A stretch of DNA of 64,000 bases from Thermohalobacter berrensis. GTDB lineage: Bacteria; Bacillota; Clostridia; Tissierellales; Thermohalobacteraceae. Below the pieces are notes generated by a model that was not told where the DNA came from, did not search any database, and worked only from the letters and a program-made list of their open reading frames with translations. The translations under genes and the position numbers were made by a program. Shown piece after piece: positions 51,164 through 60,916 of the stretch (positions are counted from its first letter, which is position 1; each line of letters begins with the position of its first letter). The stretch lies in NCBI RefSeq assembly GCF_003609645.1, contig NZ_MCIB01000007.1, forward strand, positions 1 through 64,000, in the 5' to 3' direction.

Positions 51164-52495
51164 ATGAAATTAGAGAAACTCACATTTAAAGGTGGAGTTC
51201 ATCCCCCACATTATAAAGAGTTTACTGAAAAGGTTCCAATTGAAAGAGCAAAGGAACCTAAAACTGTCTATATTCCATTACAACAACATATTGGAGCACC
51301 TTGTGAGCCTTTAGTTAAGGTTGGTGACAAGGTTAAAGTAGGACAAAAAATAGGACAATCTGATGCTTTTGTATCAGCACCTATTCATTCTAGTATTTCA
51401 GGAACTGTAAAGAAAATTACTCCTATGGTAACTCCAACAGGTTCTAAAACTTTAACTGTAGTTATAGAATCAGATGGGAGCAATGAAGTGGATGAAAGCA
51501 TTAAATCAAAAGGAGATTTAGATTCGCTGACAAAAGAAGAGATAGTTAAAATAGTAAAAGAAGCGGGTATTACTGGATTAGGTGGTGCTAGTTTCCCAAC
51601 ACATGTTAAACTATCACCTCCACCTGAAAAGAAAATTGATACTGTAATTTTAAATGGTGCAGAATGTGAGCCATATTTAACAGCAGACCACAGATTAATG
51701 CTTGAAGAACCACAAAAAGTAGTATTTGGCCTTAAAGCTATTATGAAAGTATTTGGTGTAAAAAAAGGCTTTATAGGTATTGAAACTAATAAGCCAGATG
51801 CTATTGAGAAAATGAGAGAAGCGGTTGCTAATGAACCTAATATAGAAGTTGCTACTTTAGTAACAAAATATCCTCAAGGATGTGAAAAAAGACTAATAAA
51901 TGCCGTAACAGGTAGAGAAGTTCCATCAGGAGGACTACCTATGGATGTAGGTGTTGCTGTAAACAATGTAGGAACAGCTGCGAAAGTTGCTGAAGCTATA
52001 CAAACAGGAATGCCTCTAATTGAAAGGATAGTAACTATAACAGGTAGTGCTGTAAAAGAACCAAAGAATCTAGTAGTAAAAATTGGTACACCATTTAAAG
52101 AGATTATTGAACAATGTGGTGGTTATAAAGGAAACCCAGGAAAAATAGTAATGGGTGGACCAATGATGGGAATTGCTCAGCATACAGATGAAGTTCCTGT
52201 AATAAAGGGAACATCAGGAATTTTAGTGTTGAGTGAAGAGGAGGCTAAATTACCTGAACCTCAACCATGTATAAGATGTGGTAAGTGTGTAGACATTTGT
52301 CCAGTCCATTTACAACCATTATTTATAAGCCAATTCTCACTTAAGGGAATGTATGATGAAGCTGAACAATATAATGCTCTAGATTGTATAGAATGTGGCT
52401 CTTGTTCATTTATTTGTCCTTCAAAGAGACCACTTGTTCATTCAATTAGAGTAGCTAAAAGAGAAATAATTGCAAAAAGAAAAAAAGCTAAATAA
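51164..52495 (+). CDS. rnfC: Rnf complex subunit C (NADH-binding)
   Basis: 443 residues. Peripheral subunit oxidising or reducing NAD. GGGVHPP..KE.T start (here FKGGVHPPHYKEFTE), GLGGASFPTHVKL nucleotide segment, and two 4Fe-4S sites (CIRCGKCVDICPVHLQP, CIECGSCSFICPSKRPLV). First gene of the rnfCDGEAB operon, the usual Clostridia order. Confidence 0.97.
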   Translation: MKLEKLTFKGGVHPPHYKEFTEKVPIERAKEPKTVYIPLQQHIGAPCEPLVKVGDKVKVGQKIGQSDAFVSAPIHSSISGTVKKITPMVTPTGSKTLTVVIESDGSNEVDESIKSKGDLDSLTKEEIVKIVKEAGITGLGGASFPTHVKLSPPPEKKIDTVILNGAECEPYLTADHRLMLEEPQKVVFGLKAIMKVFGVKKGFIGIETNKPDAIEKMREAVANEPNIEVATLVTKYPQGCEKRLINAVTGREVPSGGLPMDVGVAVNNVGTAAKVAEAIQTGMPLIERIVTITGSAVKEPKNLVVKIGTPFKEIIEQCGGYKGNPGKIVMGGPMMGIAQHTDEVPVIKGTSGILVLSEEEAKLPEPQPCIRCGKCVDICPVHLQPLFISQFSLKGMYDEAEQYNALDCIECGSCSFICPSKRPLVHSIRVAKREIIAKRKKAK

Positions 52496-52509
52496 TAGGA
52501 GGGAGAACA

Positions 52510-53454
52510 GTGGAAGGAAAATTAATAGCTACATCTTCTCCACATATTAGGTCAAATGAGACTGTAACTAGAGTAATGTTAGATGTAGTAATTGCTCTTT
52601 TACCGGCGACTTTAGCAGGAATTTACTATTTTAAATTTAATGCTTTAAAGTTAATTGTTCTTGCTATAGTTTCTGCTGTGGTATCAGAAGCCCTTATGCA
52701 GAAACTATTTAACAAACCGATTACAATTAATGATTTGAGTGCAGTAGTAACAGGACTTTTACTTGCATTTAATATACCTCCAACTGCCCCATGGTGGATA
52801 CCAGTTATTGGTTCAGCCTTTGCTATAATAATAGTAAAGCAATTATTCGGAGGGTTAGGACATAACTTTATGAATCCAGCTTTAGCAGCAAGGGCTATGC
52901 TTTTAGCTTCATGGCCAGTAATTATGACAAATTGGGTTACTCCAGGAGCTGATGCTGTAAGTACGGCAACACCTTTAGGAATTTTAGGTGGTGAAGCAGC
53001 AGGAGCATCAATGCCCTCACTTACTAATCTTTTAATTGGTAATATTGGAGGTTGTATTGGTGAGACTTCAGCACTTGCATTATTAATAGGAGCTGCTTAC
53101 CTGTTCTATAGAGGTGTAATTAACTGGAGAATACCAATTCCTTATATTGCTACAGTTGGTATAATGACAATGATATTTGGTGGCGGATTTACTAATATGC
53201 TTTATCATATTTTTGCAGGAGGTTTAATACTAGGAGCATTTTACATGGCAACAGACTATGCATCATCACCAGTTACTTCAAGGGGACAAATAATCTTTGG
53301 AATTGGTTGTGGTTTAATAACTTCTATTATTAGACTTTATGGAGGTTACCCTGAAGGGGTTTCATATTCAATACTTCTAATGAATTTAGCAGCGCCATTA
53401 CTTGACAAATATACACGTCCAAGAGTTTTTGGTGAGGTGAAGCAAAATGCGTGA
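52510..53454 (+). CDS. rnfD: Rnf complex subunit D
   Basis: 314 residues, GTG start after AGGAGGG. Membrane subunit with about nine helices; SPHIRSNETVTRVMLDVVIALLPA start and the FMN-attachment segment STATPLG (Thr154). The end overlaps rnfG by 8 bases. Confidence 0.96.
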   Translation: MEGKLIATSSPHIRSNETVTRVMLDVVIALLPATLAGIYYFKFNALKLIVLAIVSAVVSEALMQKLFNKPITINDLSAVVTGLLLAFNIPPTAPWWIPVIGSAFAIIIVKQLFGGLGHNFMNPALAARAMLLASWPVIMTNWVTPGADAVSTATPLGILGGEAAGASMPSLTNLLIGNIGGCIGETSALALLIGAAYLFYRGVINWRIPIPYIATVGIMTMIFGGGFTNMLYHIFAGGLILGAFYMATDYASSPVTSRGQIIFGIGCGLITSIIRLYGGYPEGVSYSILLMNLAAPLLDKYTRPRVFGEVKQNA

Positions 53455-54025
53455 GATAGTTAAATTAGGATTAATATTACTATTAATTACTTCAGCGGCG
53501 GCTGTAGTATTAGGTTTATCTAATGCTGCTACTATTGGGACTATTGAAGCTGTTGAGGCAAAAGCAAGTGAAGTTGCAAGGAAAGAAGTTTTACCTGAAG
53601 CAGAAAACTTCAAAACTTTAGAGGAAGAAAAACTTAATGAAATATTAAATGGAAATGAGAAGGTTTTAGAAGTTTATGCTGGGTATAAAGGTGAAAATAT
53701 AGTTGGATATGCAATAAAAACAGCTACTCCAGGTTATGGAGGTAATGTAGAAGTTATTACAGGTATTTCAACAGAAGGAAAGATAACAGGAATTAAGGTA
53801 GTTAAGCATCAAGAAACTCCAGGATTAGGTGCAAATGCAACAAGTGCTGAATTCCAAAATCAATATAAAGATATGAATACATCAAAAGAAATCACAGTAG
53901 TTAAAACTCAACCAAGTAATGAAAATGAAATACAGGCTCTAACAGGAGCTACAATAACTTCAGATGCTGTTACTAATGGAGTAAATATAGCGAGAGAATT
54001 GTTTAATAATAAGCTTTCAAAATAG
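53447..54025 (+). CDS. rnfG: Rnf complex subunit G
   Basis: 192 residues: one N-terminal membrane helix and an FMN-binding domain exposed outside. Covalent FMN site TGATIT (Thr171). GYGGNVEVITGISTEGKITGIKVVKHQETPGLGAN is characteristic. Confidence 0.96.
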   Translation: MREIVKLGLILLLITSAAAVVLGLSNAATIGTIEAVEAKASEVARKEVLPEAENFKTLEEEKLNEILNGNEKVLEVYAGYKGENIVGYAIKTATPGYGGNVEVITGISTEGKITGIKVVKHQETPGLGANATSAEFQNQYKDMNTSKEITVVKTQPSNENEIQALTGATITSDAVTNGVNIARELFNNKLSK

Positions 54026-54052
54026 ACTCTGCAATAAGTCGGAGGTGAAAAA

Positions 54053-54655
54053 ATGAGTATTATAAAGACTTTTAAAAATGGATTATTAAAGGAAAACCCA
54101 ATATTTATACAGCTTTTAGGAATGTGTCCTACGCTAGCTGTTACTACGACAGCTACTGATGGTCTTGCGATGGGACTTGCAACAACAACAGTATTAGTTA
54201 GTGCCAATCTTGTAGTATCCTTATTAAGAAAGTTAATTCCAAGCAAAATTCGTATACCATCTTATATAGTAATAATTGCTACTTTTGTTACACTTATTGA
54301 CATGTTTATGCATGCATATGCTATTGATTTATATAGATCTTTAGGATTATTTATACCATTAATCGTTGTTAACTGTTTAATACTAGGTAGAGCAGAATCA
54401 TTTGCTTCAAAAAATACTCCAGTAAGAGCAATTTCCGATGGATTAGGTATGGGTATTGGATTTGCTTGGGCCCTTACTCTACTTGGTAGTGTTAGAGAAT
54501 TATTAGGTGCAGGAAGCATTTTTGGAATTAGTGTATTTGGTGAAGCTTTTAAACCTGCAATAATTATGATACTACCTCCTGGTGCATTCTTAGCACTTGG
54601 TATATTAGTTGGAATATATAATTGGTTAAGTAAGAAAAGGGCAGCTAATGCATAA
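54053..54655 (+). CDS. rnfE: Rnf complex subunit E
   Basis: 200 residues, six membrane helices. KENPIFIQLLGMCPTLAVT matches RnfE/NqrD. Paralogous to and adjacent to RnfA; each contributes cysteines to a membrane-embedded iron centre (here in MCPT and VVNCLILGRAE). Confidence 0.96.
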   Translation: MSIIKTFKNGLLKENPIFIQLLGMCPTLAVTTTATDGLAMGLATTTVLVSANLVVSLLRKLIPSKIRIPSYIVIIATFVTLIDMFMHAYAIDLYRSLGLFIPLIVVNCLILGRAESFASKNTPVRAISDGLGMGIGFAWALTLLGSVRELLGAGSIFGISVFGEAFKPAIIMILPPGAFLALGILVGIYNWLSKKRAANA

Positions 54656-54669
54656 AAGGAGGGTTATAG

Positions 54670-55251
54670 ATGGATTTTGGAAATCTTTTCGTTATTTTAA
54701 TAAGTGCAATATTAGTTAATAACTTTGTATTATCAAGGTTCTTAGGTATTTGTCCGTTCCTTGGGGTTTCTAAACAAGTAGAAACAGCCTTTGGAATGGG
54801 TATGGCAGTTACATTTGTTATGACATTATCATCTATAATTACGTATATAATTCATCATACAATATTAGATAAATTAGGTTTAGAGTATCTGCAAACTATT
54901 GCGTTTATACTAGTAATTGCTTCACTTGTACAGTTAGTTGAAATGTTTATCCAAAAGGCCAGCCCAACACTATATCAAGCATTAGGGGTTTACCTACCAT
55001 TAATTACAACTAACTGTGCTGTACTTGGATTAGCTATTATTAATATCCAAGAAGAATACAACCTATTACAAACTATTGTTCATTCAATTGGAGCGGCAAT
55101 TGGTTTTTCATTAGCAATAGTACTATTTGCAGGTATAAGAGAAAGATTAGCCCTTGCTGATGTTCCTGAATCATTACAAGGGTTTCCAATAGCACTTATA
55201 ACAGCAGGATTAATGTCAATAGCATTTCTAGGCTTTGCAGGTCTTGTATAG
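54670..55251 (+). CDS. rnfA: Rnf complex subunit A
   Basis: 193 residues, six membrane helices. [22 protein letters not shown] and [13 protein letters not shown] are the RnfA/NqrE signature with the two membrane cysteines. AGGAGG upstream. Confidence 0.97.
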   Translation: MDFGNLFVILISAILVNNFVLSRFLGICPFLGVSKQVETAFGMGMAVTFVMTLSSIITYIIHHTILDKLGLEYLQTIAFILVIASLVQLVEMFIQKASPTLYQALGVYLPLITTNCAVLGLAIINIQEEYNLLQTIVHSIGAAIGFSLAIVLFAGIRERLALADVPESLQGFPIALITAGLMSIAFLGFAGLV

Positions 55252-55264
55252 GAGGTGAAATTAA

Positions 55265-56242
55265 ATGGTAGATAGTATATTATACCCAATATTGAGTCTT
55301 GGAGGATTAGGCCTATTATTTGGTGCAGGCCTTGCAATAGCTTCAAAGGTGTTTGCAGTTGAAGTTGACCCAAAGGTTGAAAAAATTAGAGCTGCTCTTC
55401 CAGGGGCAAACTGTGGTGCTTGTGGTTATCCTGGATGTGATGGATTTGCTAATGCAGTAGCAGAAGGAAAAGCACCAGTAAATGGTTGTCCGGTAGGAGG
55501 AGCAGATACTACAGAAAAAATCGGAGAAATTATGGGTGTAAGTGCTGGTGCAGGAGAGAAGAAAGTTGCGAGAGTTATCTGTGGAGGAACATGTGAAAAT
55601 GCTAAAGAAAAGTATGAATACATGGGAATAAAAGATTGTAAAGCTGCTTCTTTAGTATCAAACGGAAGTAAATCATGTGAATATGGCTGTCTTGGTTTAG
55701 GAACATGTGTAGATGTTTGTCCTTTTGATGCTATAGAAATAGTTGATGGTATAGCAAAAATTGATCCTGACAAATGTACAGCCTGCGAAAAATGTATTAA
55801 AGCGTGCCCAAAATCTGTTATTGAGTTAATACCATATAGTCAAAATGTTGTAGTAGAATGTAATAGTAATGAATTTGGAAAAGATGTTAAAGTTAAATGT
55901 ACTACTGGTTGTATAGGATGTCAGTTATGTGTAAAAGCGTGTCCATTTGATGCTATGGAGTTTGAAAATAAATTAGCAAAGATAAATTATGATAAATGTA
56001 CAAATTGTATGATCTGTGCAGAAAAATGCCCTACAAATGCAATATATGCTGATTTTTCAGCTAGAAAAAAGGCTGAAATAGATCCTGATAACTGCGTAGG
56101 ATGTACAATTTGTAAAAAGAATTGCCCAGTTGAAGCTATAGAGGGAGAGCTAAAAGAAAATCACAAAGTTATAGAAGATAAATGTATTGGTTGTGGAGTT
56201 TGTGCAGAAAAATGTCCAAAAGATGCAATAACATTAAAATAA
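55265..56242 (+). CDS. rnfB: Rnf complex subunit B (ferredoxin-docking Fe-S protein)
   Basis: 325 residues: N-terminal membrane anchor, the Fe-S domain GANCGACGYPGCDGFANAV, then a long array of CxxCxxCxxxCP clusters (about six 4Fe-4S-type motifs, for example CTACEKCIKACP, CIGCQLCVKACP, CTNCMICAEKCP, CVGCTICKKNCP, CIGCGVCAEKCP). This is longer than the proteobacterial RnfB and typical of Clostridia. It accepts electrons from ferredoxin. Terminator follows. Confidence 0.96.
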   Translation: MVDSILYPILSLGGLGLLFGAGLAIASKVFAVEVDPKVEKIRAALPGANCGACGYPGCDGFANAVAEGKAPVNGCPVGGADTTEKIGEIMGVSAGAGEKKVARVICGGTCENAKEKYEYMGIKDCKAASLVSNGSKSCEYGCLGLGTCVDVCPFDAIEIVDGIAKIDPDKCTACEKCIKACPKSVIELIPYSQNVVVECNSNEFGKDVKVKCTTGCIGCQLCVKACPFDAMEFENKLAKINYDKCTNCMICAEKCPTNAIYADFSARKKAEIDPDNCVGCTICKKNCPVEAIEGELKENHKVIEDKCIGCGVCAEKCPKDAITLK

Positions 56243-56244
56243 GT

Positions 56245-56276
56245 AAAAAGCCCTGCTGACTAAGCAGGGCTTTTTT
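56245..56276 (+). terminator. Terminator of the rnf operon
   Basis: AAAAAGCCCTGCT (56245-56257) and AGCAGGGCTTTTT (56263-56275), 5-base loop, T-run. Confidence 0.95.
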
Positions 56277-56305
56277 ACTAAAATAGTGTATATTAAATAA
56301 TAACT

Positions 56306-56356
56306 AATTTGAGAAAACACTCAAATTTTGATTTATTATTTTCGAATATATATGAT
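56306..56356 (+). promoter_or_regulatory. Palindrome plus sigma-A promoter
   Basis: AATTTGAG (56306-56313) and CTCAAATT (56320-56327) form a perfect inverted repeat ending immediately before the -35 box TTGATT (56328-56333). TATGAT at 56351-56356 follows after 17 bases. It drives the microORF and probably the whole NusG-II to mre set. Confidence 0.65.
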
Positions 56357-56377
56357 ATAGAAAAGAAGGTGCTTTAT

Positions 56378-56431
56378 ATGCGGAAATTGATGAAAAAATT
56401 GTTACTTGTATTTGACATTTATAAGTGGTAA
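56378..56431 (+). CDS. Possible 17-residue leader peptide
   Basis: ATG 56378 lies 6 bases after AGAAGGTG and encodes MRKLMKKLLLVFDIYKW, a basic amphipathic peptide, then TAA. It is 22 bases after the -10 box of a good promoter and 54 bases before the NusG-II gene. The ribosome site is strong; a leader peptide is possible but chance cannot be excluded. Confidence 0.3.
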   Translation: MRKLMKKLLLVFDIYKW

Positions 56432-56485
56432 ACTTTAATTGTAATAATTTGTATGTTAGATTTAATTTTTGTGAGAGGTGACTAT

Positions 56486-56869
56486 ATGACAAAATGGGAC
56501 AAACTATTAATTGTATTTGTTCTAGTTGCAAGTTTATTAGGATTATATTATGTTAAAGGAATTGCATCGAACAATTCTACAAAGTATATTTTAATAGAGG
56601 TTGATGGAGAACAATATAAAAAAATTTCTTTCGGTAATAATATGATAGGTGAAACGATAGAAGTAAAAACAGAGTATGGATATAACAAGTTAGAAATAGG
56701 AGATGGAAGAGTAAGGATAATTGAAGCAGATTGTCCCGATAAATTAGATGTTAAACAAGGCTGGATTTCAAATCCAGGTCAAGTAATTGTATGTTTGCCA
56801 AATAGGCTAGTTGTTGAAATAATTACAGAAAATAATGAAGATAAAGAATTAGACTATATGAGTTATTAA
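56486..56869 (+). CDS. NusG domain II-containing membrane protein
   Basis: 127 residues from ATG 56486 after GAGAGGTGA. One N-terminal membrane helix (LLIVFVLVASLLGLYYVKGI) and an extracytoplasmic NusG-II-like domain (YILIEVDGEQYKKISFGNN..IEVKTEYGYNKLEIGDGRVRIIEADCPDKLDVKQGWISNPGQVIVCLPNRLVVEI). This small family commonly precedes a Gx transporter in Firmicutes, as here. Function unknown. Confidence 0.88.
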   Translation: MTKWDKLLIVFVLVASLLGLYYVKGIASNNSTKYILIEVDGEQYKKISFGNNMIGETIEVKTEYGYNKLEIGDGRVRIIEADCPDKLDVKQGWISNPGQVIVCLPNRLVVEIITENNEDKELDYMSY

Positions 56870-56884
56870 GAGAGAGTGATAATA

Positions 56885-57400
56885 TTGAGTAGGATAAAAA
56901 AGATAATTTTCTTAGCTTTATTGGTAGCTTTGGGACTTGCCTTAAGTATAATTGAATCAACAATACCAGTACCTTTTATTGCCCCTGGGGCAAAACTAGG
57001 ACTTGCTAATATAGTATCATTGATAACCTTAGTTATTTTCGGGTTTAAAAGTGCAATAACAGTGGCAATATTAAGAAGTATAACATTTACTTTAGCCACA
57101 GGTAATTTTTCAAGTTTATTTTACAGCTTATCAGGTAGTGTTTTAAGTGTTATTGTAATGTTTTGTATCTATAAATATTTCTCAAGTTATTTTAGCCTTA
57201 TAGGTGTAAGTATTTTTGGGGCAATTGCACATAATGTTGCCCAAATAAGTGTTGCAAGTATCATAATGGAAAATATAAAGATTTTTTCTTATTTGCCTAT
57301 TATGAGCTTAACAAGCTTATTTACAGGTTATTTTGTTGGTTTGAGTTCTATATTTATTACTGATAAATTTAAAAAAGTATTGAATAAGGCATTATATTAA
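56885..57400 (+). CDS. Gx transporter family / heptaprenyl diphosphate synthase component I-like protein
   Basis: 171 residues from TTG 56885 (GAGAGTGAT upstream), five to six membrane helices. The FLALLVALGLALSIIESTIPVPFIAPGAKLGLANIVSLITLVIFG segment identifies the family. Resembles S components of ECF-type transporters; the substrate is unknown, although synthase component I naming persists. It follows the NusG-II gene by 15 bases. Confidence 0.87.
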   Translation: MSRIKKIIFLALLVALGLALSIIESTIPVPFIAPGAKLGLANIVSLITLVIFGFKSAITVAILRSITFTLATGNFSSLFYSLSGSVLSVIVMFCIYKYFSSYFSLIGVSIFGAIAHNVAQISVASIIMENIKIFSYLPIMSLTSLFTGYFVGLSSIFITDKFKKVLNKALY

Positions 57401-57422
57401 CATAAACTTAAGGAGGTTAATA

Positions 57423-57674
57423 ATGAGAACAAGAAATAGAAGTTCTTTAGTATTGATTATTTTGTTAATTGTTGGTATAGTAATTGGCGGAGTAATAGGC
57501 GATCTATTAAGCGACAAACTTCCGATTTTATCCAAAAGTTATCCTGTTGGATTAAAAGAACCAGTTCATCTTGATCTAAAGGTTGTAGATTTAACCTTTG
57601 GGTTATTGGTAAATATAAACGTAGCGAGTATTATTGGTTTAATATTGTCAATATTAATATTTAGAAAATTGTAA
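57423..57674 (+). CDS. DUF4321 small membrane protein
   Basis: 83 residues, two membrane helices (LVLIILLIVGIVIGGVIGDLL and LLVNINVASIIGLILSILIF) around an extracellular loop. Often next to maf-radC-mre in Clostridia, as here. AGGAGG lies upstream. Function unknown. Confidence 0.87.
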   Translation: MRTRNRSSLVLIILLIVGIVIGGVIGDLLSDKLPILSKSYPVGLKEPVHLDLKVVDLTFGLLVNINVASIIGLILSILIFRKL

Positions 57675-57683
57675 GGTGATGTT

Positions 57684-58265
57684 ATGAAGAAATTAATATT
57701 AGCCTCATCATCCCCGAGAAGAAAAGATATACTATCAAAATATAATATTGATATCAAAATAGTTGAGAGTAATATTAATGAAAAAATATCACAAAATGAG
57801 AGACCTAAGGATATTGCAATGTCATTAGCTTTTCAAAAAGCTTATGGTGTTGCCTTAAAAGTAGATAAAGGGGAAGTAGTCTTAGCCGCTGATACTATTG
57901 TAGTTTATAAAGGAAAAATTTTAGGTAAACCTCAAGATAGAGGTGAAGCTATAGATATGCTTTTAAACTTAAATGGCAAGGAACATTATGTAATAACAGG
58001 ATTAGCTATTATAAAAGCAGGTACTAAGACTAAAGTTGTCGATTATGAAAAAACAAAGGTTAAGTTTAGAAATCTAGATAGAAACAAGATTATTTCATAT
58101 GTTAATACAGGTGAATATTCAGATAAGGCAGGAGCTTATGGTATACAAGGGTATGGTTCAATACTAGTTGACAAAATAGATGGTTCATATTCTAACGTAG
58201 TGGGATTGCCAATCTCAAAAGTGGATTATCTTTTAGAAAAATTTTTTAATATAAAATTACTTTAA
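57684..58265 (+). CDS. maf: Maf nucleotide pyrophosphatase
   Basis: 193 residues; LILASSSPRRKDIL, the AADTIVVYKGKILGKPQDRGEAIDML block and GAYGIQGYGSILVDKIDGSYSNVVGLP. Hydrolyses non-canonical nucleoside triphosphates or dTTP/UTP; linked to septum control in Bacillus. Typical position before radC-mreBCD. Confidence 0.95.
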   Translation: MKKLILASSSPRRKDILSKYNIDIKIVESNINEKISQNERPKDIAMSLAFQKAYGVALKVDKGEVVLAADTIVVYKGKILGKPQDRGEAIDMLLNLNGKEHYVITGLAIIKAGTKTKVVDYEKTKVKFRNLDRNKIISYVNTGEYSDKAGAYGIQGYGSILVDKIDGSYSNVVGLPISKVDYLLEKFFNIKLL

Positions 58266-58282
58266 TTTTTTATGGGGGAGCT

Positions 58283-58978
58283 ATGAAAAAAGATATTAAT
58301 TATACTATTAAAGATTTACCTGAAGAAGAAAGGCCTAGAGAAAAGCTTTGTAAATATGGTCCTAAGGTATTGTCCAATGCAGAGTTACTAGCTATAATTA
58401 TAAGAACGGGTAATAAAAACGATACAGCTATAGAGCTTTCACAAAAATTACTATCTATTGATAAAAGAGGATTAGAATTATTTGTTGACTCTTCTTTGGA
58501 AGAATTGACATCAGTAAAGGGAATAGGAAAATGTAAAGCGGCTCAGATACTTGCTGCTGTTGAGCTAGGCAAGCGAATATCCTGTTCTAGTAACAAAAAT
58601 AGAATTAAGATTACTTCACCATTGGATGTTGCTAATTTACTAATGGAAGAAATGAAATATTTAAAAAAAGAATTTTTTAAAATTATTATGTTAGATGTTA
58701 AGAATTATATTATAACTATAGAGGATATTTCTATAGGTAGTCTTAGTTCATCTATCGTACATCCAAGGGAAGTATTTAAAAATGCTATTAAAAGGAGTAG
58801 CTCGTCGATAATCTTAATTCATAACCATCCAAGTGGAGACCCTTCACCCAGTAAGGAAGACATATCTATAACAAAACGTTTGGTTGAAGGGGGTAAAATT
58901 TTGGGAATAAATGTCTTAGATCATATTATTATAGGAAATGGCAAATATATTAGCTTAAAAGAAAAAGATATAATATAA
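58283..58978 (+). CDS. radC: RadC-type JAB-domain protein
   Basis: 231 residues: helix-hairpin-helix region (SVKGIGKCKAAQILAAVELGKR) and JAB/MPN metal site HNHPSGDPSPSKED. Named for DNA repair, but its role is uncertain. Its place before mreB is conserved in Firmicutes. Confidence 0.95.
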   Translation: MKKDINYTIKDLPEEERPREKLCKYGPKVLSNAELLAIIIRTGNKNDTAIELSQKLLSIDKRGLELFVDSSLEELTSVKGIGKCKAAQILAAVELGKRISCSSNKNRIKITSPLDVANLLMEEMKYLKKEFFKIIMLDVKNYIITIEDISIGSLSSSIVHPREVFKNAIKRSSSSIILIHNHPSGDPSPSKEDISITKRLVEGGKILGINVLDHIIIGNGKYISLKEKDII

Positions 58979-59008
58979 TTAGCTATAATTAGGAAGGAGA
59001 AAGCAAAA

Positions 59009-60043
59009 ATGATGGGAATTATGAAATTTTTCACAAGAGATATGGGAATAGACCTAGGTACTGCAAACACTCTTGTATACGTAAAAGGTAAGGGAATAGT
59101 TATAAGAGAACCCTCAGTTGTAGCAATAAAATCAGATACTAAAGAAGTTTTAGCTGTAGGTGAAGAAGCTAAAAGAATGATAGGTAGAACTCCTGGAAAT
59201 ATAATTGCAATTAGACCAATGAAAGACGGTGTGATTGCTGATTTTGATATTACTCAGAGTATGTTACAGCATTTTATTAAGAAAATATATCCTAGACGTA
59301 CACTAATTCAGCCTAGAGTAGTAGTTTGTGTGCCATCTGGAGTAACAGAGGTAGAAAAAAGGGCTGTGGAAGAAGCTGCAAAGCAAGCTGGAGCTAGAGA
59401 GGCATATTTAATTGAAGAACCGATGGCAGCAGCTATAGGTGCTGGATTACCAGTAGACCAACCAACTGGAAGTATGGTTGTTGATATTGGTGGAGGTACT
59501 ACTGAAGTAGCAATAATATCACTAGGTGGTATAGTAACTAGTAAGTCTATAAGAATTGGTGGAGATGAACTTGATGAAGCAATAGTTCAATATGTTAAAA
59601 AGGCATATAATTTAATGATTGGAGAAAGAACTGCTGAAGATGTAAAAATACAGATAGGTTCAGCAGATCCAAAAACTAAAGAACAAAAAATGAAAATACG
59701 AGGAAGAGACTTAGTTTCAGGTTTACCAAAAACTATAGAAATTACGTCTACTGAAATAGTTGAGGCATTAAAGGAACCAGTAACAAGTATAATTGATGCT
59801 ATCAAGTATACTCTTGAAAAAACTCCACCTGAATTAGCGGCAGATATAATGGAGCAAGGTATTATGCTAACTGGTGGGGGAGGACTTCTTGAAGGTTTAG
59901 ACAGACTAGTAAAGAAAGAAACTGGAATGCCAGTTCATGTAGCAGAAAATCCTCTTGATTGTGTAGCAATGGGAACAGGGAAGACTATTGAAGAAATAGA
60001 GGTATTAAAGAAGGTTTTAATTTCTACTAATAAGTTAGGTTAA
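59009..60043 (+). CDS. mreB: Rod shape-determining actin homologue MreB
   Basis: 344 residues with the actin-fold phosphate loops ([45 protein letters not shown]) and [15 protein letters not shown]. Organises lateral wall synthesis under the membrane. AAGGAG upstream; an in-frame ATG one codon later is also possible. Confidence 0.97.
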   Translation: MMGIMKFFTRDMGIDLGTANTLVYVKGKGIVIREPSVVAIKSDTKEVLAVGEEAKRMIGRTPGNIIAIRPMKDGVIADFDITQSMLQHFIKKIYPRRTLIQPRVVVCVPSGVTEVEKRAVEEAAKQAGAREAYLIEEPMAAAIGAGLPVDQPTGSMVVDIGGGTTEVAIISLGGIVTSKSIRIGGDELDEAIVQYVKKAYNLMIGERTAEDVKIQIGSADPKTKEQKMKIRGRDLVSGLPKTIEITSTEIVEALKEPVTSIIDAIKYTLEKTPPELAADIMEQGIMLTGGGGLLEGLDRLVKKETGMPVHVAENPLDCVAMGTGKTIEEIEVLKKVLISTNKLG

Positions 60044-60056
60044 GTGGTGATTACAA

Positions 60057-60902
60057 ATGTCTAAATTTAATAAATATAAGGGTAGAATGATAGTAACATT
60101 CGTTACTATCATTCTCATTATTATTATAGGTTTAACTGCTAGTGGCAAAGTGAAGATAAAGTTTGGACAAGACATTATAGGTAGGATTACTATGCCTGTA
60201 CAAAAGGTATTTTACAATATTGGTGAATTTTTTTCTAATGGATTTCACAATGCTACTAATTTTTTTAACCTTAAAGAAGAAAATGAAAAACTTAAGGCAA
60301 AGATAGCTAAATTAGAAAGGGAAAATAGGATATTAGAAGATGTTATAAGTAGAGAAGAATATTTAGAGAAAGAAGCTAAATTAAAAGAAAAAACAGATTT
60401 TAACTTAACTGAAGCACAAATTATTGGAAAATCACCAGAAAACTGGTTTGATAGATTCTTAATTGATAAAGGAGAAAAGGATGGCATCAAAAAAGGGGAT
60501 ATTATAATACATGCTGTAGAGTTTGATGATGAAATAATTGAAGCAGGATTAGTAGGAAGAGTTATTGAAGTAGGAGATAATTGGTCAAAGGGATTGGCAA
60601 TTATAGATGAAGGAAGTAAAGTCGCCTTTAAAGTTATAAGGACTCAAGATGGTGGTATAATTAGAGGAAGTATTCAAGGTGAAATTACTGGATATTTATT
60701 TGATATGGAATCTGATGTGGTAAAAGGTGATAAATTAATGACTTCTGGATTAGGTGATATATTTATTGGCGACTTATATATTGGTAAGGTGAGTGAAGTA
60801 ATTAAAGAAAAGGAAGAATTGATAGAAAATATAGTTGTAGAGCCTGCTGTTAATTTTAAAAAGCTAAATGAGGTTTTTGTTATTACTGGAAATAAAGAGT
60901 AA
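60057..60902 (+). CDS. mreC: Rod shape-determining protein MreC
   Basis: 281 residues: N-terminal membrane helix (MIVTFVTIILIIIIGLTASG), coiled coil (EENEKLKAKIAKLERENRILEDVI), beta-rich extracellular domain (GKSPENWFDRFLIDKGEKDGIKKGD). Bridges MreB and PBP2. 13 bases after mreB. Confidence 0.95.
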   Translation: MSKFNKYKGRMIVTFVTIILIIIIGLTASGKVKIKFGQDIIGRITMPVQKVFYNIGEFFSNGFHNATNFFNLKEENEKLKAKIAKLERENRILEDVISREEYLEKEAKLKEKTDFNLTEAQIIGKSPENWFDRFLIDKGEKDGIKKGDIIIHAVEFDDEIIEAGLVGRVIEVGDNWSKGLAIIDEGSKVAFKVIRTQDGGIIRGSIQGEITGYLFDMESDVVKGDKLMTSGLGDIFIGDLYIGKVSEVIKEKEELIENIVVEPAVNFKKLNEVFVITGNKE

Positions 60903-60916
60903 AAGGGGTTAGCATT

